Part shown: positions 1-8,763 of the stretch, in pieces | Layout: every line of letters starts with the position of its first letter | Numbering within the stretch: the stretch's first letter is position 1 | Source: Klebsiella quasivariicola | GTDB lineage: Bacteria; Pseudomonadota; Gammaproteobacteria; Enterobacterales; Enterobacteriaceae | NCBI RefSeq assembly: GCF_002269255.1 | Contig: NZ_CP022823.1 | Coordinates: forward strand, 4,154,001 to 4,218,000 | DNA: 64,000 nt | Direction: 5' to 3' | The notes under the pieces: generated by a model | Seen by the model: only the letters and a program-made list of their open reading frames with translations | Told to the model about the DNA's origin: nothing | The model's database searches: none | Position numbers and translations under genes: made by a program

Positions 1-1553
1 TACGGTACCACCCGATTAACTGACGTCTGGAAAACACCGTTTTCAATCCAGTACAGGGTATCTTCGCCAGGACGTAAATTAAACGCAGTGATGTAAGAAT
101 CGGCAGCCAGTCGGTTCTCTCCTTTCATCTCATAGACTTTGCCTAACAGCACATAATTCAGCCACGACATCTCTAAATCAATCGCGCTGTTAATCGCGGT
201 ATTCGCTTCATCGACTTTACCCCTACCCAACGAATCCACCGCTTTTATTTGATAATAAATCGCCATGTCTTTAATACCCGGCATCTCCCCTACCCGCTCA
301 ACTTCACTGTAGAGGGCCGCCAGCTGTTTATCGTCCAGCGGCTGTTGCGAATGGCGTAATACATCCACCAGCGTTTTTTCGGCATAGGCGTAAATAAAAT
401 CCGGCGCCCGCTTAATCACATCATCCAGCAGGCTACTGGCTTTACTTAATGAATCGACATCGCCCTTCATTAACAGCTGGTGCGACTGGTAGAAATAGGT
501 TAACGCCACGCTCTGCGAAGGCTGATATTGCCTGAGCATCGCCTGCATCCGCGCCGGCCACGGCTGCGCCAGGGCATCCGACAGGCTGTTCATCAGATCG
601 TTCTGGATGGTGAGCTGGTTATCGTTGGTCACAAAGTAGCGTTTATCCAGCATCGTCGAGCTGTCGGCATTGTCCACCAGCTGGACCGACATAAAGCACT
701 GCTGCGCCCGATAGTGGCGCTGATTGACGAACTCGATGGTCAGCGTTTTCCCGGAGCTGCTCGGCTCATTGATGTTGTAGTCCGTTTTGTCATGCACCAT
801 AAAGGTCGAGAAGGTGTTCAGCGAGGTGGTGATCAGGCTGGCCAGCCCAACGGCGTAGGAGTGCTGCGACGACCAGTTGGCGCAGGAATTACCATTCACC
901 AGGTGGATATCGATATCGCGCGGATTGAGCAGCAGGCGCGCCTTGTTGACCGGCGGCCGCGACTCCATGCTCGACAGCGCCACCAGCGCCACGCAGGTGC
1001 CCAGCGCCAACAGGAACAGCCCCCACACCAGGGCGGTGGTGAGGCGTTTGCGGGCTGACGGCGCGCTGGCGACAGCGGGCGCCGCCGCCGGCGCTGTCAC
1101 CGGCGCGGTAAGATCGGCGGTGGAGTCGGGGGCTTCTGGCGGCCCGCCGGCAGCCGGTGGCGCGGGGATCGCGGTCGACGGCGCAGCCGCCTGCGTCTCC
1201 CCCTGCGGGGCGAGTTCCTCTCCCTCTTCGGTGCACCAGATCACCGGCACCGTGAGTTTATACCCCCGTTTGGGTACCGTCGCGATGTACTCAAGGCTCA
1301 CGTCGTCGCCGTCTTTGAGCGACTTGCGCAGTTCAGAAATACTCTGCGTGACGACGTGGCTGGTCACAACGTTCCGGGTCCAGACGTTTTCGATAAGCTC
1401 GTCCCGGCTTAGCACTTCCCCCGGATGACGGGCAAAAAAGACCAGAAGATCGATTAAACGCGGTTCAAGGGTAAGCTGGCGCCCCTTCCTGCTGATTTGG
1501 TTTACAGAGGGGGTTACCAGCCATTCACCGACGCGAACAACAGGTTGTAGCAT
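1..1553 (-). CDS. cadC: CadC, membrane-bound acid/lysine-responsive activator (3' end cut by window)
   Basis: CadC is a one-component ToxR-like regulator that activates the cadBA lysine decarboxylase operon at low pH with lysine. Reading from the ATG at 1551-1553, about 517 codons are visible. The N-terminal winged-helix DNA-binding domain (about residues 1-105) contains LTLEPRLIDLLVFFARHPGE and a VPKRGY wing. A Pro/Ala-rich linker follows, then one membrane segment (LVWGLFLLALGTCVALVAL) and a periplasmic sensor domain with two cysteines (NSCANW, AQQCFM), the pair known to form the lysine-linked disulfide in E. coli. The frame is open to base 1, ending in VNRVVP, so only about a dozen residues are missing compared with the 512-residue E. 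coli protein. cadBA, if present, would lie beyond the left edge. The gene does not have its own frame interrupted. Confidence 0.93.
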   Translation of the reverse strand, partial: MLQPVVRVGEWLVTPSVNQISRKGRQLTLEPRLIDLLVFFARHPGEVLSRDELIENVWTRNVVTSHVVTQSISELRKSLKDGDDVSLEYIATVPKRGYKLTVPVIWCTEEGEELAPQGETQAAAPSTAIPAPPAAGGPPEAPDSTADLTAPVTAPAAAPAVASAPSARKRLTTALVWGLFLLALGTCVALVALSSMESRPPVNKARLLLNPRDIDIHLVNGNSCANWSSQHSYAVGLASLITTSLNTFSTFMVHDKTDYNINEPSSSGKTLTIEFVNQRHYRAQQCFMSVQLVDNADSSTMLDKRYFVTNDNQLTIQNDLMNSLSDALAQPWPARMQAMLRQYQPSQSVALTYFYQSHQLLMKGDVDSLSKASSLLDDVIKRAPDFIYAYAEKTLVDVLRHSQQPLDDKQLAALYSEVERVGEMPGIKDMAIYYQIKAVDSLGRGKVDEANTAINSAIDLEMSWLNYVLLGKVYEMKGENRLAADSYITAFNLRPGEDTLYWIENGVFQTSVNRVVP

Positions 1554-1741
1554 ACAAAAAGCCCCAGACAAAAAGGGAAAGGCGCGATGATAACACATTT
1601 GTCCTACCTATTTTTGCCAGGGGTCACTCCCTCAGGCATTAGGTCGGAATCCGCTTTTTAGTGATGAAAAAAGCAATATTTCATTAACATCGTGTTCATG
1701 AAATTTATCTATAGCGATAAAAACGCGTTTTCGCTGTTGCC

Positions 1742-1756
1742 ATTGCCAATGGCAAT
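1742..1756. promoter_or_regulatory. perfect 15-bp palindrome between cadC and the DUF1471 gene
   Basis: ATTGCCAATGGCAAT is a perfect dyad with a single central base. It lies about 190 bp upstream of the cadC start and 13 bp beyond the DUF1471 gene's terminator. It could be an operator for cadC or simply an additional hairpin. The rest of 1554-1844 holds the presumed cadC promoter and nothing else I recognise. Confidence 0.3.
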
Positions 1757-1768
1757 CCCGATCGCAGG

Positions 1769-1790
1769 AAAAAAAGAAGCCCGGAGGCTT
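1769..1790 (-). terminator. rho-independent terminator of the DUF1471 gene
   Basis: On the minus strand a short stem AAGCC/GGCTT with a four-base loop is followed by CTTTTTTT. It lies 55 bp past the stop codon of the small secreted protein gene at 1845-2117. Confidence 0.65.
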
Positions 1791-1844
1791 AACGCGCTCC
1801 AGGCTCATTGCGTCGCGCGCCGCTATGGCACGCTTTAAAAAAGG

Positions 1845-2117
1845 TTATTTATACACTTCCGCTGTGGCTTCAAAGTTTGGGCCATGCTCACGCGCAGCGG
1901 TGATCACGTAGTACTTTCCGCCTTTCTCATCGGCCAGCTTGGAGAGCTGATCGTGCAGATCGGAAGGCGAAGAGAATTCGCCGCCGGACGGCCCCACCGA
2001 GATCGGCCCGACCTTGGTCAGTTTGAAGTGTTTCACTTCTTCTTTGGTGATCAACTGCGCGGCGGACGCGTCAAATGCAACGGCGGAAAGGGCTAACGCG
2101 ACTATCACTTTTTTCAT
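1845..2117 (-). CDS. small secreted DUF1471 (YhcN/BhsA/McbA-like) protein
   Basis: This 90-residue protein has a Sec signal peptide (MKKVIVALALSAVAFDASAA, cleavage after the second Ala pair) followed by a roughly 70-residue domain. The start of the mature part (AQLITKEEVKHFKLTKVGPI) and the end (YYVITAAREHGPNFEATAEV) match the DUF1471 family, which contains E. coli BhsA, McbA, YhcN and YdgH. These are stress-induced periplasmic or outer-surface proteins linked to biofilm, acid or oxidant responses. Which paralogue this is cannot be said from sequence alone. A good ribosome binding site (AAGGAGATTGC) precedes the ATG. It is monocistronic with its own terminator. Confidence 0.85.
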   Translation of the reverse strand: MKKVIVALALSAVAFDASAAQLITKEEVKHFKLTKVGPISVGPSGGEFSSPSDLHDQLSKLADEKGGKYYVITAAREHGPNFEATAEVYK

Positions 2118-2217
2118 CCTGCAATCTCCTTGGAATTAGCCTTCAGTCAGGCTCTTTCAGTATAGACGGCGATTTACTGAGCGTGCTACCGATGCGCTTA
2201 TTTTTTGGTCGAGGCGT

Positions 2218-3138
2218 TCAGTAACGCGGTGGAACCCCTTCCGGGCGGGTCTTAAAGCGCCGGTGCAGCCACATATATTGCTCGGGTGCCATCAGGATGC
2301 ATTTTTCAATTATCTGGTTCATCCAGGCCGCCGTAACCTCAGCGCTCGCCAGCGGCGGGGTGCGCTCCGGCGTTAAAGAGATCAATTCATACCCCATGCC
2401 GTTGGGCTTGCGCCGCGGAACAAATGGCACAATTGTCGCCCCGGACATTTTCGCCAGCATCCAGGTGCCGGTGGTGGTCGCCGCCTGCTCGACGGCAAAC
2501 AGCGGCGCAAAGACGCTGCTGGCCGGACCGTAATCATGATCCGGCGCGTACCAGAGGATCTCCCCCTCTTTTAGCGCCCTGACCATCCCTTTCAGATTTT
2601 TTCGATCCAGCATGGTCTTGTTAGAGCGCAAGCGTCCCCAGGTCTGCAGCCAGTCAATCAGCGGGTTATCGTTGGGCCGGTAAACGCCTATCCCGGGGGT
2701 AAACATGCCATACATCCGGGCCCCCATTTCGAGAGTCAAGAAATGGATGCCGATCAGCAAGATGCCCTGCTTTTCCTCCAGAAGCTCCACCACCTCGTTA
2801 ACGCCGCTGGTCTCGGTCCAGCGCGCCACCCGGTGCGTCGGCCAGAACCAGGCCATGCCGGTCTCCATCAGCCCCATGCCCAGCGATTCAAAGTTTTTCA
2901 CCAGCAGCGCCTCGCGGTCGGCGGCGCTCATCTCGGGAAAGCAGAGTTCGAGATTACGTCTGGCAATCCGCGCGCGGCTTTTCATCACCCGCATCGCCAG
3001 CCGCCCGAGCCGAGTCCCCAGGCGATAGATCACCGGATACGGTAATTGCACCAGCAGCCACAAAAAGCCAATTCCCAGCCACAACAGCCAGTAACGCGGG
3101 TGCAACAGCGCGCGGGAAAATTTGGGTAAATTTGACAT
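2218..3138 (-). CDS. lpxL: LpxL-type Kdo2-lipid IVA lauroyl/myristoyl acyltransferase
   Basis: The 306-residue protein belongs to the HtrB/LpxL/LpxP late acyltransferases that add a secondary acyl chain to Kdo2-lipid IVA on the inner face of the inner membrane. It closely tracks E. coli LpxL over its whole length, from NLPKFSRALLHPRYWL to the C-terminal WLHRRFKTRPEGVPPRY. One N-terminal membrane segment (about residues 17-35) and the HX4E catalytic motif (GIHFLTLE) are clear. K. pneumoniae is known to carry two LpxL paralogues. This copy is not beside mdo genes as E. coli lpxL is, so it is probably the second one (LpxL2), which is an inference from context. An alternative start upstream lacks family similarity. 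Confidence 0.9.
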   Translation of the reverse strand: MSNLPKFSRALLHPRYWLLWLGIGFLWLLVQLPYPVIYRLGTRLGRLAMRVMKSRARIARRNLELCFPEMSAADREALLVKNFESLGMGLMETGMAWFWPTHRVARWTETSGVNEVVELLEEKQGILLIGIHFLTLEMGARMYGMFTPGIGVYRPNDNPLIDWLQTWGRLRSNKTMLDRKNLKGMVRALKEGEILWYAPDHDYGPASSVFAPLFAVEQAATTTGTWMLAKMSGATIVPFVPRRKPNGMGYELISLTPERTPPLASAEVTAAWMNQIIEKCILMAPEQYMWLHRRFKTRPEGVPPRY

Positions 3139-3641
3139 AATAATCCTGTTAATTCACTCAATAATAGCTGAGCAAAAACCGCGAAATAAAGTAGCGGATC
3201 CTGCATGTAGTATTTTTCCAATTCGTGCGGTAATACTCAGTCACAAAGCGCGTTATTATAAGCCGATTCCAGGATAAATTCAGCCCTTACGCTGGGGACT
3301 ACTCTATTATTAGACGCAACGCGTAAAATTTCCTGTTTAATGCATAAATAAATAAACCGGACCTCTACAACGCGGCCGATTGTCGATAAAATCGCCAGTT
3401 CATTTTCCGCCTTCCTTCATTCCTCTCCCTTTTGTTCACGCTTTTTTATGGCGACAGCGAACGCAAACAGGGCGTTCAGCCCGGTCTGACAGGGCCAGCA
3501 TGCGGTTATTTGTGACTGGGGCAAAGGTTAAGCATCGACATTGCGGATCCTTTTTCCAGATATGCTACGTTTACAGCGCTCATTCGACGCAAGTGCCTTT
3601 GCCGACGTCGTCGCTTTCAGAAGCCATAGTGAGAAGGAACT
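3139..3641. other. 503-bp non-coding gap between lpxL and the GNAT gene
   Basis: This divergent intergenic region must hold the promoters of both flanking genes. Short open frames exist on both strands but show no ribosome binding site or family resemblance. A single GTTTA-type half site near 3568 is not enough to call a PhoP box. I recognise no RNA gene or repeat. Confidence 0.5.
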
Positions 3642-4514
3642 ATGACAATGAATTATCAATTAGTGAAGCAAGTCAGAGAAAATAACACATTAAGAAAAAG
3701 CTTCATTGACCTTGCCGTTAAGACTTTTGATCTGTCTTTTGAGGAGTGGTATCAGCAAGGTTACTGGACCGACGCCTATATCCCCTACGCCTTTGTCGAA
3801 CGCAATAAAGTTATCGCTAACGCCTCGGCCAACATTATCGACCTGCGCTGGCAGGGCCAGCCCCGGCGTTATATTCAGATTGGCACGGTGATGACCGAAC
3901 CGGACCACCGTAATAAGGGATTAGCCGGCCAGCTTATCCACCACATTCTGCAGGACTGGCAACAGGAGGCGGACGCCTTCTTTTTATTCGCCAACCCCAC
4001 CACAGTGGATTTTTATCCCAAATTTGGCTTCACCCGCAGCGAAGAGCATCAATATATTATGCCGGTCTCCCCGCGCGCCGGTGATTTTCGCAAACTGGAT
4101 ATGGACAGCGCAGACGATGTCGCCCTGCTCCGGCATTACTATGAAAAATCCAACCCGTTCTCACCGCTGCGGGTGGAGCATAACTTTGGCCTGCTGATGT
4201 TTTACTGCTCAGCCTTTATGAAGCATTTCGTCTATTACTCAGCGAAAAATGAGGCGGTAGTTATCGCCATGCAAAACGGCCCGGTGCTGATCTGCTTTGA
4301 CCTGTTCTGCGAGGGAGGCAAAAGTCTGTCGGTGCTGGTCAACGAGCTGGCCGATGACCATGTCCACCAGGCCATACTCGGTTTTACTCCCACTGAAGAC
4401 CGGCTCGGCGAGTATGAGAAGATTGAGGGAGAAGATATCCTCTTCATCTATGACCAGAAGGAAAACCTGTTTAAAGACAGGAAGTTGATGTTTCCTTTAC
4501 TGGCTCATGCCTGA
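3642..4514 (+). CDS. GNAT-family N-acetyltransferase
   Basis: The 290-residue protein has an N-terminal GNAT acetyl-CoA-dependent acyltransferase fold. The acetyl-CoA binding motif A is visible around residues 83-100 (VMTEPDHRNKGLAGQLIHHI), with the family Q/R-x-x-G-x-G/A loop as RNKGLA. A motif B-like FANPTTVDFYPKFGF follows. The C-terminal half (from about residue 150) is an additional domain without a recognised name, as in several two-domain GNATs. The substrate is unknown. ATG at 3642 has GAAGG eight bases upstream; a second ATG two codons later is possible. The stop codon lies inside a perfect hairpin shared with the converging adhesin gene. Confidence 0.82.
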   Translation: MTMNYQLVKQVRENNTLRKSFIDLAVKTFDLSFEEWYQQGYWTDAYIPYAFVERNKVIANASANIIDLRWQGQPRRYIQIGTVMTEPDHRNKGLAGQLIHHILQDWQQEADAFFLFANPTTVDFYPKFGFTRSEEHQYIMPVSPRAGDFRKLDMDSADDVALLRHYYEKSNPFSPLRVEHNFGLLMFYCSAFMKHFVYYSAKNEAVVIAMQNGPVLICFDLFCEGGKSLSVLVNELADDHVHQAILGFTPTEDRLGEYEKIEGEDILFIYDQKENLFKDRKLMFPLLAHA

Positions 4515-4533
4515 CGGCGCAGTGCCGTCAGGC
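4509..4533. terminator. hairpin between converging GNAT and adhesin genes
   Basis: GCCTGACGGC and GCCGTCAGGC form a perfect 10-bp stem with a five-base loop. The TGA stop of the GNAT gene is inside the left arm and the adhesin stop codon is four bases beyond the right arm. There is no T tract on either side, so terminator function is inferred from position. Confidence 0.55.
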
Positions 4534-4536
4534 AGA

Positions 4537-5562
4537 TCAGTTATAGGTCACCACGAAGGTCGCGCTGGCGTTCGCTTCGCCCGCCTTCACCGTCGGCTGC
4601 GTCTGGATATAGCGGGCCTGATAGGCAAAACGGTAGTCCGTCTGGCTGCCCTTACTGCCGGACCAGAGCTGGCTCACCTGGTTTAGCGGCACCAACGCGC
4701 CGCCGGCGGTGAGGATCTGCACCCCCAGCCCGCTTGCCCCCTCGGGCTGGTCATCAATCTTAATCACCTCGTTGGCGGCCATGGCGCTATCTGCCGTCGC
4801 GTTAAACTGCATAAACACGCTGCCCACATTTTCACAATTCGTCAGGTTGATGTTAAAGGGCACCGGCGCGGTCGTGCTGTTAAGCCCGGTAAACGCGGTT
4901 TTGTTATGCCGCCCGAGGAAGACGTTAATATTTTTACTGTCGTCAGTAACCTTACAGGTGGGTGATTTGACCTGAATACAGAGCCCGCTGACGCTGAAAC
5001 GCATCGCCTGCACTCCCCCAAGGAAAATATCGCCGAGGTAATCATTAAGGCAATACTCACCCGGCGGCGGTAAACCGCCGTTGTCGGCAATCCGCCAGAA
5101 ATAAATAGTCGGTTTTTTATTTTCCGCCTGAAATGCGCGCTGGCCGGAAAATACCGGTGCCGAAGGCCAGGCAGTGAACAGGGGATCGAAATTAATGCCA
5201 TCCTGCTCACCCATCTGGAAGCTGTAGCCAATACCCGGCAGGCGGTCGATGCTGTAGATATCCCCAGGCTTGCCGTTTCCCGCCGGGCCGACCCGGGAGC
5301 CGCCAATACTCCGAAAGCCGCCGGGCTCACTGCCGCTGCAGGCAATCTCCCAGCGCTCATTATTGGTGATAATCATCCCACCATAGGTATACAGCAGAGA
5401 GCCGACGGGGCGATTGCTGACGTCCAGGTTGATACTGGCCTGGCTGACGTTCACTGAATACTCGATAGTTTTGCCGCTGACCATCTGGCATGCCGCTGAA
5501 AGCGAGGCGCAGTAGCCGCCGGCCAACAGCAACGACACGCCCGACGCGATGATGATTTTCAT
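4537..5562 (-). CDS. two-domain fimbrial tip adhesin
   Basis: The 341-residue protein is the last gene of a four-gene chaperone-usher operon. It has a signal peptide (about residues 1-24, ending SLSAA). An N-terminal receptor-binding-like domain runs to about residue 195. A C-terminal pilin domain begins near PTCKVTDDSKNINVFLG and ends ANASATFVVTYN, the usual donor-strand-accepting pilin signature with a penultimate aromatic. Its length is typical for FimH-like tip adhesins, but I cannot identify the receptor; the lectin domain is not obviously FimH. It starts one base after the usher stop codon and is therefore translationally linked to it. Confidence 0.85.
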   Translation of the reverse strand: MKIIIASGVSLLLAGGYCASLSAACQMVSGKTIEYSVNVSQASINLDVSNRPVGSLLYTYGGMIITNNERWEIACSGSEPGGFRSIGGSRVGPAGNGKPGDIYSIDRLPGIGYSFQMGEQDGINFDPLFTAWPSAPVFSGQRAFQAENKKPTIYFWRIADNGGLPPPGEYCLNDYLGDIFLGGVQAMRFSVSGLCIQVKSPTCKVTDDSKNINVFLGRHNKTAFTGLNSTTAPVPFNINLTNCENVGSVFMQFNATADSAMAANEVIKIDDQPEGASGLGVQILTAGGALVPLNQVSQLWSGSKGSQTDYRFAYQARYIQTQPTVKAGEANASATFVVTYN

Positions 5563-5563
5563 G

Positions 5564-7999
5564 TTACTCCTCCTTTAATCCCGGCCGGCAGACCTGATGC
5601 GGCATGCCACTGCTATCCTGCTGCGCCGCATCGCCGTGGATGGCATACTCCATCCGGCAGCGTTGCCAGGCGCGCGCCCCCCAGACCAGCAAGACGCTGC
5701 CGCGGGTCTGCGGCACGCGGGCATACAACAGCCCGCCCTGACCGACGGCGCCAACCGCCCGTTCGCTGTCGTCAAATACCTCCGCGCCCAGCGGGGGCGC
5801 CTCACCATTCGGTAGCGTGATACGGGCAAACCAGGGATAGCCGGTGCGCGTGGCAAATTTCACTTTCACCGCCGCACCCGAATCGGGCACCACCGTCGTG
5901 CTGCTGGAGATTATCTCCACACGATCGTTCAGCCCCTGCGGATCGAGATCCAGCCAGTTAGCGGTAAAGGGATCGAGGTAAGGGATGATCGTAAAACCCT
6001 GGCGATTAATCGGCTGTCCGAGGCGGTTCGCCACCCTGGCCCCCACCGCACCGGGCGCTTCCACAATGGCGAAGGTTTCCCCCAGCTCAGGAGTGGCGGT
6101 CATTCCGCCCTGATGCGCCACCAGGGCGCCCGATGCCCCCAGCGAGTACTGCTGCTGGTGTCGGCCGGCGCTGGCGCTGGCGTTCAGGTACGCATAATCC
6201 GTCCGCAGGCTACCGTTGGCCGCAACGCTGGCTTCATTTGGGTTCTCCCGCGGCATGTCGTAGCTGGCGGTCAAACCGTAGCTGAAGGCGTTTTTCTCGC
6301 CAGCGCTGCCGGTATAGCTGGACTGCAGCTGGCTGCCGTAGTTTTTATCGTGGTTAAAGCGGGTGGTCAGGCTGCCCGCCTGCCCGAACGGCAGCGAAAA
6401 GGAGACGCCCACCACCTGATTATTGCGGTGATGGATATCCTGGCTCTGCTGGGCATACAGATAATAATTGAGCTGACCATAGCGGTTGGCATAGCCCAGC
6501 TGATATGAGCGCCAGCGGTGATGGCGGACGTCCTCACTCCAGATTCCGTTAAAGGACAGACTGCCGCTGCCGGCCTGCTGAGACAACGTCGCGCTGTAGC
6601 GGGTCATCTCCCGCCAGTCGTTGGGGTGCCGGTCGTGCTCCCAGGCGGCATCGCGAATGGAGCGATAATTGCCGTCGTTGCTGTGACTCATCGAGAGCAG
6701 CATTCGCGTATCGGATGTAAACGATTTTGATGCGGACACCCGCCAGCGATAGCCCTCCTGCCAGCCGCGCTCCCTGCCCTTCGCCGCAGAACGGGAAAGA
6801 TCGACCGCCAGCGCGCCCCAGTAGGTATTGAAGGCGCTGCCGATCAGCGTCGAGTAATAATCTGTCGTCGCGTTAGCGCCGGTATAGCCGCTGACATAGT
6901 CATTGAAGCCGTACTGCAGCGTGGCTTCGCCAAATCCCGGCCGCCCGGCGATCCCGTCCTCATCCAGGTAACCCAGCGACAGGTCATAATAGACCGCGCC
7001 TGCCCGCACCAGGCCAGGCAGCGTGGCGTACGGCACGGTAAAGGTGTCCTGACTGCCATCCGCCTCGTGGATCGTCACCTGTAAATCGCCGCCGGCGTTG
7101 GTGGGATAGAGATCGTCGAAGGTGAATTTGCCCGGCGGAACCGTTGCCTCGTACAACAGGGCGCCGTTCTGGGTGACCGTTACGCGGGCGTTGGTGCGCG
7201 CCACGCCGCTGACCGACGGCGCAAAACCGCGGCGAGAGCCCGGCAGCATGCGTACATCGGTAGCCAGCCTGCCGCCGATAAAACTGACGCTGTCAAAGAA
7301 GGTTCCGTCGGTCCATCCCTGACCAAGCCGTAACGTGGACGCCCAGTTCACTACGCTTCTCTCAGCCCAGGTGGCAATGCTATCCCAGTGGGTATTCCCC
7401 TCCTGGGCCTGGTAGCTGGACTGGTGATGTAACCGCCAGCCAAAGGCGCGCAGGCTGGCATCCAGCCCGAGGTAATGATGGCTGCTGGTGTCCCCGTCGA
7501 CGACGCTCTGATAGCTATTGGCCTGGTAGCGCAGCACCGCGGCTGGCACGCCGCTATCCACCTTTTTCAGGTTCACCGCCCCCCGATAATGGGGTTGCAG
7601 CAGCGCCTGGGGCATATTTACCCGCAGCACGTTTTCTCCGCTGTCATACTCCCAGCCGATCGCCTTATCGATCTGCGAAAAACGCAGGCAGGTGGCCGCG
7701 GTTGGCCATTGGGCGTCCTTCAGCTGCAGGGCGTCGAACAGTGAGGGCGAGATGCAGGGCTCAAGCTGGCCATCGTGTTCCTGGATGACAAACGTTTCTT
7801 CCCCCAGGTCCCGGCCATTCACCGAAAGGGTACTGCGATATTGTCCCGGGTGCAGCGGATTGCCGTATTGATATTTCTGGAGATCAACCTGCGCGGCGCC
7901 GTGTAAATGGGCGCGGTTAAAACTAAACGCCTCTGCCGCCCATGCCTCCTGCCAGGGAAGGAGCAGCATCAACCCAACCTTGATCTCCCTGAGTTTCAT
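5564..7999 (-). CDS. outer membrane fimbrial usher (FimD/PapC family)
   Basis: The 811-residue protein assembles and secretes pilin-chaperone complexes through the outer membrane. After a signal peptide (ending WAAEA) the usher N-terminal domain begins with FSFNRAHLHGAAQVDLQKYQ. The central beta-barrel carries the conserved RGFAPSVSGVARTNARVTV plug region (about residues 258-276) and TVPPGKFTFDDLYPTNAGGDL. The C-terminal domains include GLNDRVEIISSSTTVVP and GAAVKVKFATRTGYPW. The length and all hallmark segments argue for an intact, functional usher. The gene follows the chaperone by 10 bp and precedes the adhesin by one base, as in a single transcript. Confidence 0.95.
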   Translation of the reverse strand: MKLREIKVGLMLLLPWQEAWAAEAFSFNRAHLHGAAQVDLQKYQYGNPLHPGQYRSTLSVNGRDLGEETFVIQEHDGQLEPCISPSLFDALQLKDAQWPTAATCLRFSQIDKAIGWEYDSGENVLRVNMPQALLQPHYRGAVNLKKVDSGVPAAVLRYQANSYQSVVDGDTSSHHYLGLDASLRAFGWRLHHQSSYQAQEGNTHWDSIATWAERSVVNWASTLRLGQGWTDGTFFDSVSFIGGRLATDVRMLPGSRRGFAPSVSGVARTNARVTVTQNGALLYEATVPPGKFTFDDLYPTNAGGDLQVTIHEADGSQDTFTVPYATLPGLVRAGAVYYDLSLGYLDEDGIAGRPGFGEATLQYGFNDYVSGYTGANATTDYYSTLIGSAFNTYWGALAVDLSRSAAKGRERGWQEGYRWRVSASKSFTSDTRMLLSMSHSNDGNYRSIRDAAWEHDRHPNDWREMTRYSATLSQQAGSGSLSFNGIWSEDVRHHRWRSYQLGYANRYGQLNYYLYAQQSQDIHHRNNQVVGVSFSLPFGQAGSLTTRFNHDKNYGSQLQSSYTGSAGEKNAFSYGLTASYDMPRENPNEASVAANGSLRTDYAYLNASASAGRHQQQYSLGASGALVAHQGGMTATPELGETFAIVEAPGAVGARVANRLGQPINRQGFTIIPYLDPFTANWLDLDPQGLNDRVEIISSSTTVVPDSGAAVKVKFATRTGYPWFARITLPNGEAPPLGAEVFDDSERAVGAVGQGGLLYARVPQTRGSVLLVWGARAWQRCRMEYAIHGDAAQQDSSGMPHQVCRPGLKEE

Positions 8000-8009
8000 A
8001 ATAATGTCC

Positions 8010-8705
8010 TTACTGAGGATAATTATGATTCACTACCGCGCCGTAATCATTGATGGTGGTGAAGCTAAATTTGGCTGGCAGCGTGCGCAGCGCGGCGCCT
8101 TTAGGTGCGATCTCCAGCGAGGAAAAAGGAGCGACCATGCCGGCAGCGTGTTTTTGTCCGTTAAGGGTGATGCTGTCGATGGTGATATAGCGCGATGAGG
8201 CATTGCTCACGCGCAGCCCGTTACCCGCGGGGGCCAGCGCCCAGCTCAGGGCTTTTTCCGCGGCCATTTTTTCCGCCGCCACGCCTGCCGGACGGTAAAA
8301 CAGCTTGATGCGCGACCGTATCGCGAGCTGCAGGTAATTGTCTGACTTGTCGTTTTTCGGCTCTGGCGGAATATCGAGTAAATTGAACCAGAACAGCGAC
8401 TCCCGATCCTGCGGCAGACGGCTGCCGTTGAACATCAGACGCCAGCTCTGCCCCTTTCCAGGTTCGATACGCACAATCGGCGGCAGCACAATAAACGGTG
8501 CCGAATCCTTTTCCGGTTGATTTTGCACGCGGCCATCGTCGACCCAGACCTGGGTCAGCGACGGCGCCTCCCCCACATTGGTCGCCCTGACCACGACCTC
8601 TTTTTTATCGCCGGGAAAAATAATCCGTGTGCCATCAATAACCATGCTGGCGTCCGCCGAGGGTAAATAGCTGGACAGCAGCAGTGCCAGAACCATACGC
8701 CGCAT
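8010..8705 (-). CDS. periplasmic fimbrial chaperone (PapD/FimC family)
   Basis: This 231-residue chaperone folds pilin subunits by donor-strand complementation and delivers them to the usher. The chosen start at 8705 (MRRMVLALLLSSYLPSADAS) has a strong AAGGAGGAGGTG upstream and gives a proper signal peptide. A longer upstream frame is only overlap with the pilin gene. The mature protein starts MVIDGTRIIFPGDKKEVVVR and has the chaperone signature FWFNLLDIPPEP and the pilin-anchoring basic residues of the family. The end, VNHNYPQ, is of normal length. Confidence 0.93.
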   Translation of the reverse strand: MRRMVLALLLSSYLPSADASMVIDGTRIIFPGDKKEVVVRATNVGEAPSLTQVWVDDGRVQNQPEKDSAPFIVLPPIVRIEPGKGQSWRLMFNGSRLPQDRESLFWFNLLDIPPEPKNDKSDNYLQLAIRSRIKLFYRPAGVAAEKMAAEKALSWALAPAGNGLRVSNASSRYITIDSITLNGQKHAAGMVAPFSSLEIAPKGAALRTLPAKFSFTTINDYGAVVNHNYPQ

Positions 8706-8763
8706 ATTCACCTCCTCCTTGTCGGGGGGATAAACGGCCCCTGAGCGGGGCCGTGGACAGGGG

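Noticed and set aside
3317..3345. PhoP-box-like TGTTTA near TAAATA
   Set aside because: The second half site is a poor match and position relative to a promoter is unknown.
3380..3685. 101-residue open frame upstream of the GNAT gene
   Set aside because: No ribosome binding site, no recognisable domain, and it overlaps the GNAT start out of frame.
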